Source of the DNA: JBGPYB01 sp041493035
Lineage (GTDB): Bacteria; Acidobacteriota; Vicinamibacteria; Fen-336
Direction: 5' to 3'
Assembly: GCA_041493035.1 (NCBI GenBank)
Contig: JBGPYB010000216.1
Coordinates: 1-6,306 of the forward strand
Length of the DNA stretch: 6,306 nucleotides
Part shown: one piece after another, positions 1 to 5,092 of the stretch
How the letters are laid out: every line of letters starts with the position of its first letter
Position numbering within the stretch: the stretch's first letter is position 1
Program-made: the position numbers and the translations under genes
The notes under the pieces: model-generated
The model's input: only the letters and a program-made list of their open reading frames with translations
What the model was told of the DNA's origin: nothing
The model's database searches: none

Positions 1-626
1 AGGACGTCTGCCGCGGGGGCGACACGCTGCACGCGGAGCTGTCCGCGGAGGCACAGCGGCTCCGGCCCGGTGAGTCGGGGCTCCTCGCCCTCGACTGGAA
101 CAACGGGAACCGGACGATCCTGGTCGACCCGCGCCTCAGTGGCCTCGTGCTGGGCCAGACCCTCCACACCACCCGGGCCGAGATCTACCGCGCGCTGATC
201 GAGGCGACGGCGTTCGGAGCCCGGGCCATCGTGGAACGCCTGCAGGAGTACGGCGTCCCCGTCGAGCGCGTGGTGTGCTGCGGGGGGATCGCCGAGAAGA
301 ACGACCTGTTCATGCAGATCTACGCCGACGTGCTCGGCCACCCGATGCTCGTGGCCGGCTCGCCCCAGACCCCCGCCCTCGGCTCCGCCATCTCGGCGGC
401 GGTTGCCGCGGGAGTCCACCCGAGCTTCGAGGCGGCCCAGGCCCGGATGACGTCCCTGAAGGAGAAGGCCTTCACTCCGAATGCGGCCGCGCGGGCGGTG
501 TACGACGAGCTGTACCTCATGTACCGGGAGCTGCACGACACCTTCGGCGGCGTCCCCGGTGCCAAGGCCGATCTCGCGACGCTCATGAAGAGGCTGCTCG
601 CGGTCCGGGAGCGACAGGCGCACTAA
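1..626 (+). CDS. araB: Ribulokinase, C-terminal part (5' end outside window)
   Basis: The enzyme phosphorylates L-ribulose with ATP to L-ribulose 5-phosphate, the second step of L-arabinose breakdown in the cytoplasm. The reading frame is open from base 3 to a TAA at 624-626, giving about 207 residues of an enzyme that is usually about 550 long, so roughly the last third is present. What is seen is the FGGY-kinase C-terminal domain: the ribulokinase-typical LALDWNNGNRTILVD stretch near the left edge, EIYRALIEATAFGAR, the nucleotide-site segment CCGGIAEKND, and QTPALGSAISAAVAAG. These match the Bacillus-type AraB more closely than the E. coli one. A GTG at 147 is internal and is not the start. 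The stop is 15 bases before the preferred araD start, so the two are surely co-transcribed. The true start and promoter lie to the left. Confidence 0.95.
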   Translation, partial: DVCRGGDTLHAELSAEAQRLRPGESGLLALDWNNGNRTILVDPRLSGLVLGQTLHTTRAEIYRALIEATAFGARAIVERLQEYGVPVERVVCCGGIAEKNDLFMQIYADVLGHPMLVAGSPQTPALGSAISAAVAAGVHPSFEAAQARMTSLKEKAFTPNAAARAVYDELYLMYRELHDTFGGVPGAKADLATLMKRLLAVRERQAH

Positions 627-628
627 GC

Positions 629-632
629 GAGG
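629..632 (+). promoter_or_regulatory. Ribosome binding site deciding the araD start
   Basis: GAGG lies just after the araB stop. It abuts the ATG at 633 but sits 9 bases before the ATG at 642, which argues for the second ATG as the araD start. This is inferred from spacing only. Confidence 0.45.
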
Positions 633-641
633 ATGGTGGCG

Positions 642-1346
642 ATGGGTCAGGTGGCCGCGGAGCTGCGCGAGAGCGTCTACCGTGCCAACAAAGAGTTGGC
701 CGGGAGCGGCCTCGTCCACGGGACGTTCGGCAACGTCTCCGGGGTCGACCGCGAGGCGGGGGTGTTCGTGATCAAGCCCAGCGGCGTCCCCTACGAGGAG
801 CAGACCCCCGACCACATGGTGCCGATCTCGCTGGAGACCGGGGAGGTCGTGGACAGCCGGTTCCGGCCCTCCTCCGACACCCCGACCCACCTCGAGCTCT
901 ACCGGGCGTTCTCCTGCGGCGGGATCGTGCACACGCATTCCGAGGCGGCGTCCGCCTTCGCGCAGGCGCGGCTGCCGATCCGCTGCATGGGCACGACCCA
1001 CGCCGATCATTTCCGAGGAGACGTGCCGGTGACCCGGCCCCTCACCCGGGAGGAGGTCGAGGGGGAGTACGAGCGCAACACCGGCCTGGTGATCGTGGAG
1101 TGCTTCCGGCAGGGCGCGATCTCCCCGGAGGAAGTTCCGGCGGTGCTCGTGGCCCAGCACGGCCCGTTCACCTGGGGGGCGGACCACTTCGCGGCGGTGG
1201 AGCACGCCCGGATCCTCGAGTACGTGGCCCGCATGGAGGCGAGGGTCCGCCTGCTCGCGCCCGACGCTTCCCGCCCCGAGGCCTTCCTGGTCGACCGGCA
1301 CTTCCTGCGGAAGCACGGCCGGGGCGCCTACTACGGCCAGCGCTAG
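642..1346 (+). CDS. araD: L-ribulose-5-phosphate 4-epimerase
   Basis: This class II aldolase-fold enzyme converts L-ribulose 5-phosphate to D-xylulose 5-phosphate, linking arabinose use to the pentose phosphate pathway. From ATG 642 it is 234 residues (E. coli AraD has 231) and collinear with the family. Zinc ligands expected from E. coli AraD are all visible: Asp79 in PSSDTPTH, His97 and His99 in IVHTH, and His173 in QHGPF. The acid/base residues Asp122 (TTHAD), His220 and Tyr231 (the second Tyr of AYYGQ at the C-terminus) are kept, as are GNVS and KPSG, the phosphate-binding part. Start choice: an in-frame ATG at 633 has the GAGG (629-632) touching it, whereas ATG 642 has that GAGG 9 bases upstream, so 642 is preferred; 633 would add three residues. 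The gene lies directly behind araB. Nothing suggests loss of function. Confidence 0.96.
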   Translation: MGQVAAELRESVYRANKELAGSGLVHGTFGNVSGVDREAGVFVIKPSGVPYEEQTPDHMVPISLETGEVVDSRFRPSSDTPTHLELYRAFSCGGIVHTHSEAASAFAQARLPIRCMGTTHADHFRGDVPVTRPLTREEVEGEYERNTGLVIVECFRQGAISPEEVPAVLVAQHGPFTWGADHFAAVEHARILEYVARMEARVRLLAPDASRPEAFLVDRHFLRKHGRGAYYGQR

Positions 1347-2344
1347 TGCGCAGCCTGCGCCTCCACGGCAAGGGCGACCTGCGGCTGCACGATGAAGACC
1401 GCCCGCAGCCGCGCGAGGGGGAGACGCTCGTGCGGGTCACGGCCGTCGGGCTCTGCGGCTCCGACCTCCACTGGTTCGCGGAGGGGGGGATCGGCGACAC
1501 CGCCCTCGCCCGGCCCCTCGTTCTCGGCCACGAGCTCGCGGGTGTCACCGACGACGGGCGGCGCGTGGCGCTGGACCCCGCCATCCCTTGCCAGGCCTGC
1601 GACCTCTGCCTCGAGGGTCACCCGAATCTCTGCGAAGGAATCCGCTTCGCGGGGCACGGGGAGGATGACGGCGGCCTCCGGGAATGGCTGGCCTGGCCGG
1701 AGCGCTGCCTCGTCCCTCTCCCCGCCTCGCTCAGCGATGCCGATGGCGCGATGCTCGAGCCCCTGGGGGTCGCGCTCCACGCCGTGGACCTGGCCCATCT
1801 CCGCCCGGGATCCCGCGTCGGCGTGTTCGGCTGCGGCCCGATCGGTCTCCTCGTGCTCCAGGTGGCACGGCTTCTCGGGGCGGCCCGGCTCTTCGCCACG
1901 GATCTCGAGCAGTGCCCCCACCGCCTGGAGGCCGCGCGCCGCCTGGGGGCGGTCGTCTTCGCGGCCGAGGACGGGCGAGAGGCGCGAGCGATCCGCGACG
2001 CCCTGGGCGGCTCCGGGCTCGACGCCGCGATCGAGGCGGCCGGGGAGAACGCGGCGGTCGACGCTGCGGTCGAGGCGGTGCGTCCGGGCGCGCGGGTCGT
2101 CCTCGCCGGAATTCCGGCCGAGGAGCGCACGTCCTTCAGAGCCGCGACCGCCCGAAGGAAGGGTCTCACCCTGGTCCTGTCCCGTCGGATGAAGCACACG
2201 TATCCGAGGGCGATCCGCCTCGCGGAGAGCGGACAGGTGGACCTCCGTTCTCCGGTCACCCACCGCTTCCCTCTGGAGCGCGGCCCCGAGGCCTTCTCAG
2301 TCGCCGCGCGCCGAGAGGGACTGAAGGTGCTGGTCCAGCCCTGA
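1346..2344 (+). CDS. Zinc-dependent medium-chain dehydrogenase (sorbitol/threonine dehydrogenase-like)
   Basis: This is a 332-residue member of the medium-chain alcohol dehydrogenase family, which oxidises polyols, sugars or amino alcohols with NAD(P). The N-terminal GroES-like domain has catalytic-zinc residues Cys37 (LCGSD) and His62-Glu63 (GHE), with Glu138 in the position used by sorbitol dehydrogenases. The structural-zinc lobe is complete, with Cys82, Cys85, Cys88 and Cys96. The Rossmann domain carries GCGPIG at 162-167, and Asp186 at the end of the second strand favours NAD over NADP. The start is GTG 1346, sharing its first base with the araD TAG stop (TAGTG). This is a coupled arrangement and agrees with the family N-terminus; the frame stays open far upstream only because of high GC. 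The place in the operon suggests a pentose or pentitol substrate (L-arabinose, L-arabinitol or similar), but sequence alone cannot decide between these and threonine- or sorbitol-type activity. Confidence 0.9.
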   Translation: MRSLRLHGKGDLRLHDEDRPQPREGETLVRVTAVGLCGSDLHWFAEGGIGDTALARPLVLGHELAGVTDDGRRVALDPAIPCQACDLCLEGHPNLCEGIRFAGHGEDDGGLREWLAWPERCLVPLPASLSDADGAMLEPLGVALHAVDLAHLRPGSRVGVFGCGPIGLLVLQVARLLGAARLFATDLEQCPHRLEAARRLGAVVFAAEDGREARAIRDALGGSGLDAAIEAAGENAAVDAAVEAVRPGARVVLAGIPAEERTSFRAATARRKGLTLVLSRRMKHTYPRAIRLAESGQVDLRSPVTHRFPLERGPEAFSVAARREGLKVLVQP

Positions 2345-2434
2345 GCGTGGCGCGCCGAGCGCACGTCGGCGAGGCCCTGTTCGACGCGGGCCAGCCCGTG
2401 CTGCTCCTCTCGTGCCCGCCCAGGCCAAAGACCC

Positions 2435-2463
2435 TGGACGGAAACGGGCGGTCCGAATAGAAT
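2435..2463 (+). promoter_or_regulatory. Possible sigma70-type promoter for the sugar-binding protein gene
   Basis: TGGACG at 2435-2440 (4 of 6 against TTGACA) and TAGAAT at 2458-2463 (5 of 6 against TATAAT) are separated by 17 bases. They lie in the 153-base gap between the dehydrogenase stop and the next start, about 30 bases before the start codon. The box also stands in a locally AT-richer patch. It would make the binding-protein gene a separate unit from the ara genes. This was judged by eye with E. coli consensus, which may not apply to this lineage. Confidence 0.4.
2436..2454. promoter_or_regulatory. Imperfect dyad over the putative -35 region, possible operator
   Basis: GGACGG (2436-2441) and CGGTCC (2449-2454) are inverted copies with five of six bases pairing, spaced by 7 bases. 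The dyad lies over the proposed -35 box and spacer, where a repressor would act. No known operator consensus is recognised, and a dyad this short is common by chance in GC-rich DNA. Confidence 0.2.
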
Positions 2464-2482
2464 TCCCTCGACTTCGAAAGGC

Positions 2483-2488
2483 AAGGGA
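2483..2488 (+). promoter_or_regulatory. Ribosome binding site of the sugar-binding protein gene
   Basis: AAGGGA lies 9 bases before ATG 2498 and 6 bases before an in-frame GTG at 2495. Both starts are possible and differ by one residue; ATG is preferred as the commoner codon. Confidence 0.55.
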
Positions 2489-2497
2489 TCTCCTGTG

Positions 2498-3481
2498 ATG
2501 GGTAAGGGTTCTTCGAGAGCCGGCTATGCGGCCCCCGCGTTCGCCCTGTTGGCCCTGGCCGCCGGTGCCGGGTGCCAGCGGGCCGGCGACGAGTCGACCA
2601 AGATCGTCAAGCTGGCCTTCGTGACCAACAACACGGCCGAGTTCTGGAAGATCGCCGCCAACGGCATCCACAAGTACGAGCGCGAGGCGGGCGTCCAGGT
2701 GGACATCAAGATGCCCCCCAACGGAAAGACCGAGGAGCAGAACCAGATCGTCGAGAACCTGGTCAGCCAGGGGTACGACTCGGTCGCTGTGAGCGCCATC
2801 GCACCGAAGGACCAGGTGGCGGCGCTGAACGCCGCCGCGGCGAAGACCCACCTCATCACCTTCGACTCCGATGCGTCCGAGACGAAGAGGCTCCTCTACG
2901 TCGGTACGATCAACTACGAGGCCGGCAAGACGCTGGGCGAGCGGATCGTGAAGCTCCTCCCGAACGGGGGGAAGATGGCCGTCTTCGTGGGCTTCTTCTC
3001 GGCGGACAACGCGGCGGAGCGCCTGCGGGGCGTCACCGACGCGGTGACAGGCCACGGCATCGAGATCGTCGAGAAGCGGGAGGACCAGACCGACCGGGCC
3101 AAGGCTCGCTCCAACGTCGAGGACATCCTGAACGCGAGGCCGGACTTGAGCCTCGTCTGCGGCCTCTGGTCTTACAACGGGCCCGCGATCGCGGCGGCGC
3201 TCGAGGGGACGGGCAAGCGGGGCAAGGTCCTGGCGGCGGTCTTCGACGAGGAGGACGGCTCCTTGAAGGGAATCCGGAGCGGAACCCTCGCCGCCACGGT
3301 CGTCCAGCACCCTTTCGAGATGGGGTATCGCTCGGCCCGGTGGATGCATCGCCTCGCCACCAGCTTCGACAAGGCGCGCGCCGAGATCCCCGCGGGTGGC
3401 ATCGAGAACACCGGCGTCGAGGTCATCGACAAGGACACCCTCGACGACTTCGAGAAGCGGCTCGCTGAGTGGAAGAAGTAG
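2498..3481 (+). CDS. Sugar ABC transporter substrate-binding lipoprotein (RbsB/XylF-like)
   Basis: This 327-residue periplasmic-binding-protein-like protein (Peripla_BP_4 type) captures a sugar outside the inner membrane and delivers it to an ABC importer. The N-terminus has a short basic part (GKGSSRAG), a hydrophobic stretch of Ala/Leu, and Cys26 in AAGAGC, so it is probably a lipoprotein, though the lipobox lacks the usual Leu at -3. The mature part begins with KIVKLAFVTNN, the first strand typical of the family. ITFDSDAS near 120-127 occupies the hinge/ligand region where RbsB has its Asp-Arg pair, and GLWSYNGP, AAVFDEED and QHPFEMGY (about 270-277) follow the family order. The length is normal and no lesion is seen. 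Behind it lies only a wrecked ATPase, so a working transporter must be supplied from elsewhere if the protein still imports sugar. The ligand is unknown; the arabinose context suggests a pentose. Confidence 0.92.
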   Translation: MGKGSSRAGYAAPAFALLALAAGAGCQRAGDESTKIVKLAFVTNNTAEFWKIAANGIHKYEREAGVQVDIKMPPNGKTEEQNQIVENLVSQGYDSVAVSAIAPKDQVAALNAAAAKTHLITFDSDASETKRLLYVGTINYEAGKTLGERIVKLLPNGGKMAVFVGFFSADNAAERLRGVTDAVTGHGIEIVEKREDQTDRAKARSNVEDILNARPDLSLVCGLWSYNGPAIAAALEGTGKRGKVLAAVFDEEDGSLKGIRSGTLAATVVQHPFEMGYRSARWMHRLATSFDKARAEIPAGGIENTGVEVIDKDTLDDFEKRLAEWKK

Positions 3482-3482
3482 C

Positions 3483-4063
3483 CTCCGAGCGCTGATCCCC
3501 GGAGTCATAGCGCTCCAGGGTGCCTCGCTCCAGCTCCGGCGCGGCGAGGTGCTCGCGCTCACCGGCGAAAACGGGGCCGGCAAGTCCACGCTCATGAAGG
3601 TGCTCGGGGGGGCTCTTGCTCCCGACGAGGGACAGATCCTCATCGAGGGGCGAGAGGTCCGCTTCGAGTCGGTCCGTGACTCCAAACGGGCGGGGATCGC
3701 GCTCATCTACCAGGAGCTGATGCTGGCTCCGAACCTCGACGTCGCCGGCAAAACATCTACCTGCGCAACGAAGGCCCCGCCCTGGGACTCCTGCGCGCGC
3801 TTCCGAGACGACGCATGCGGGCCTCGGCCTCGGAGCTGCTGCGGCGCGTGGGCCGGCAGCTTCGCTCGGAGGGAATCGCCATCGTCTACATCTCCCATCG
3901 CATGGAGGAGGTGTTGTCGCTGGCCGACCGGATCACGGTGCTCCGCGACGGGCGCCACGTGGGCGACCTCGATCGCGATACGGCCACCCACGAGAAGATC
4001 GTGAGCCTCATGGTGGGACGCGAGCTGTCGGCGAACTACTTCCCGGACCGCCCGGAGCGTGTC
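3483..4063 (+). pseudogene. Sugar ABC transporter ATPase remnant (RbsA/XylG/MglA type), several lesions
   Basis: Intact members are about 500 residues with two nucleotide-binding domains and power sugar import. Only pieces of the first domain remain. Homology begins at once after the binding-protein stop, at IPGVIALQGASL, without the usual M...ISKRF leader, start codon or ribosome binding site. Walker A GENGAGKST (3564-3590) and the Q-loop IYQEL (Gln codon 3711-3713) are intact. At AAAA (3750-3753) the frame changes: the next piece, NIYLRNE, reads on in another frame and fits the family's VAxNI if two bases were gained. After ELLRRVG (near 3851) the sequence jumps straight to RQLRSEGIAIVYISHRMEE, so about 60 residues holding the ABC signature and Walker B are missing. 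The H-loop His (3896-3898) and SLMVGREL follow, and homology stops near NYFPDRPERV. The second domain is absent. It cannot encode a working ATPase. Confidence 0.88.
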
Positions 4064-4073
4064 GCCACGGAGA

Positions 4074-4118
4074 CGGCTCTACGAGGCGGCCATGGCGGCG
4101 CGGGCCCAGGAGGACTGA
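4074..4118 (+). pseudogene. Apparent C-terminal tail of a deleted unknown gene
   Basis: In a frame different from the end of the ATPase remnant, the sequence reads RLYEAAMAARAQED and stops at a TGA (4116-4118) that overlaps the ATG of the next short frame. It looks like a natural helical C-terminus because it ends in a coupled stop/start with a strong ribosome binding site. The upstream part of such a gene is not present, since homology to the ATPase ends about 10 bases earlier. The identity is unknown, and the call rests on gene-end architecture rather than homology. Confidence 0.3.
4108..4114 (+). promoter_or_regulatory. Strong ribosome binding site before a truncated gene start
   Basis: AGGAGGA is a near-perfect anti-16S match, three bases before ATG 4118 (short spacing). 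It is the strongest such site noticed in the window, yet serves a frame of only 17 codons, which suggests the original gene has been lost. Confidence 0.45.
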
Positions 4119-4171
4119 TGGCCCAGGCACAAGCGCTCGAAGACCGAATCGCGAGGCCGCGATCTACGTAG
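4118..4171 (+). pseudogene. Apparent N-terminal head of a deleted unknown gene
   Basis: An ATG overlapping the preceding TGA (TGATG) opens a 17-residue frame, MAQAQALEDRIARPRST, ending at TAG 4169-4171. The strong ribosome binding site and stop/start overlap are what one expects inside an operon of full-size genes. The helical, charged start resembles an ordinary enzyme N-terminus, perhaps a sugar isomerase, but that is too short to assign. It could also be a real tiny ORF or chance. After it the sequence is non-coding. Confidence 0.3.
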
Positions 4172-4326
4172 ACCAACGGCGGAGCTTCGGTAGAGCTAGG
4201 CTAGATGGAGAGCGCGCAGCGGCATAGACCGCCCCGACTTGGCGTGATGCGAGGCCGGTGATAGGCATGAAGTCAGAGCATCCCGGCCCTAGCATTTTGG
4301 GGTGCCGTGGAAGAGCGAGCGCTAGT
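4172..4326. other. Non-coding gap between convergent genes, CTAG-rich
   Basis: These 155 bases separate the plus-strand remnants from the minus-strand dehydrogenase. No gene, tRNA or clear intrinsic terminator is visible. A 7-pair hairpin (4278-4284 with 4299-4305, one G-U on the plus strand) has no T-run on either side. Near-identical 11-mers GCTAGGCTAGA (4195-4205) and GCTAGTCTAGA (4321-4331) flank the stretch in direct orientation, and a further CTAG lies at 4289-4292. Confidence 0.5.
4195..4205 (+). repeat. Short direct repeat, copy 1 (GCTAGNCTAGA)
   Basis: It matches the copy at 4321-4331 in ten of eleven bases. The core is itself nearly palindromic (CTAG-N-CTAG). The function is unknown and it is short enough for chance, apart from the rarity of CTAG elsewhere in the window. 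Confidence 0.3.
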
Positions 4327-4331
4327 CTAGA
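4321..4331 (+). repeat. Short direct repeat, copy 2 (GCTAGNCTAGA)
   Basis: Second copy of the 11-mer. It overlaps the stop codon of the minus-strand short-chain dehydrogenase, whose TAG is read from 4329 to 4327. Confidence 0.3.
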
Positions 4332-5079
4332 GTGCGAGTTGCCCGCCGTCGATGACGAGGGCCTCGCCGTGGATGAAGGACGCATCGTCGGACGCGAGGA
4401 ACGCGTAGGCCGCCGCGACTTCCTCGGGCGTCCCCGATCGACCGAGAGGGATCATCTCCTGTTCGAACCGGGCCACGTCGGCGCGGTCTTCGATGGCCTC
4501 CGACAAGGGCGTCCGGATCTTGCCCGGGCAGAGAGCGTTCACACGGATGCCGTGCTTTCCTAACTCGACGGCCATCGTCTTGGTCAAAAGAAGCACGCCG
4601 CCTTTCGAGGCGTTGTAGTGGGCATAGTTCGCCTCGGCGGCAAGGCCGTTGGTGGAGGACATGTTGACGATGGCTCCCTTCCGGCCCGCCCCCACCATGA
4701 GGCGAGCCACCGCCTGAGCGACGAGGAACATGCCGCGGAGGTTCGTGGCGAGGATGCGATCCCAGTGCTCGGCCGTGATCTCGAGGAACCCTTCCTGCCA
4801 CGCGATCCCGGCGTTGTTGATGAGAACGTCGACGGCACCGAGGCGGCGCTCCGCTTGGTCCACGAGCCTCAGGACGGCGTCCTCGTTGCTGACGTCGCAG
4901 GTCATGCCGCCGATCGAACCGAGGCCCTCCAACTCCCGAACCGTCTCCTCGACCTCGGCGGCCACGAGGCCGCACAGGAAGACGGCCGCCTCTTCTTCGA
5001 GAAAGCGCCGCGCCGTGGCCCGGCCTATGCCGCTGCTGCCACCGCTGATGAGAACGCCCTTGCCCTTGAGGCCCCTCAC
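4327..5079 (-). CDS. Short-chain dehydrogenase/reductase (classical SDR)
   Basis: This is a 250-residue classical SDR, an NAD(P)-dependent oxidoreductase of sugars, polyols or ketones. The cofactor loop SGGSSGIG (12-19), CDVS (61-64) and NNAG (89-91 region) are intact, as is the catalytic set Asn113, Ser142, Tyr155 and Lys159 (YNASK). The LCPGKIRTP stretch (about 183-191) and a C-terminal IHGEALVIDGG (about 236-246) complete the fold. At the end of the second strand the sequence is LCGL, without the Asp of NAD enzymes or the Arg of NADP enzymes, so the cofactor cannot be called. The start is GTG (5079-5077) with AGGA four bases upstream (5087-5084). It lies 13 bases behind the stop of the glycoside hydrolase and is probably in the same transcript. 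That context suggests it oxidises the sugar released, such as galactose or arabinose; this is inference. Confidence 0.9.
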   Translation of the reverse strand: MRGLKGKGVLISGGSSGIGRATARRFLEEEAAVFLCGLVAAEVEETVRELEGLGSIGGMTCDVSNEDAVLRLVDQAERRLGAVDVLINNAGIAWQEGFLEITAEHWDRILATNLRGMFLVAQAVARLMVGAGRKGAIVNMSSTNGLAAEANYAHYNASKGGVLLLTKTMAVELGKHGIRVNALCPGKIRTPLSEAIEDRADVARFEQEMIPLGRSGTPEEVAAAYAFLASDDASFIHGEALVIDGGQLAL

Positions 5080-5083
5080 GTCG

Positions 5084-5087
5084 TCCT
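5084..5087 (-). promoter_or_regulatory. Ribosome binding site of the short-chain dehydrogenase
   Basis: On the minus strand AGGA lies four bases before the GTG start, inside the 13-base gap after the hydrolase stop. It supports GTG 5079-5077 as the start. Confidence 0.4.
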
Positions 5088-5092
5088 GCGCG

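Noticed and set aside
275..1345. Long open frame upstream of and in frame with the dehydrogenase
   Set aside because: It overlaps araB and araD, its translation is Arg/Gly/Pro-rich with no family resemblance, and it is open only because of high GC. The dehydrogenase proper starts at GTG 1346.
2346..2392. Hairpins just after the dehydrogenase stop (2346-2365 and 2373-2392) as a terminator
   Set aside because: Short stems of 5-7 pairs, one with a bulge, and no T-run; expected by chance in GC-rich sequence.
1343..2484. Long antisense open frames opposite the dehydrogenase and binding-protein upstream region
   Set aside because: Low-complexity Arg/Ala/Ser/Pro translations complementary to clear genes, with no motifs; codon-bias shadows.
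2297..3706. 469-residue minus-strand frame opposite the binding protein and ATPase remnant
   Set aside because: Antisense shadow of a well-supported gene; its composition is Arg/Leu/Asp-rich repeats mirroring the plus-strand codons, without domain signals.
3741..3760. Programmed frameshift joining the two ATPase pieces
   Set aside because: The A4 run is not a typical slippery heptamer, no stimulatory structure or site is evident, and the joined product would still lack the signature, Walker B and second domain.
4278..4305. Hairpin as a bidirectional terminator between the convergent units
   Set aside because: Only seven pairs with a 14-base loop, a mismatch on the minus-strand transcript, and no T-run on either side.
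4172..4326. A tRNA or small RNA gene in the convergent gap
   Set aside because: No GGTTCGA-type T-arm, no cloverleaf pairing and no promoter/terminator pair could be found by eye.
4258..4563. Plus-strand 101-codon frame overlapping the SDR 3' end
   Set aside because: Mostly antisense to the SDR, with no ribosome binding site and no recognisable motif.
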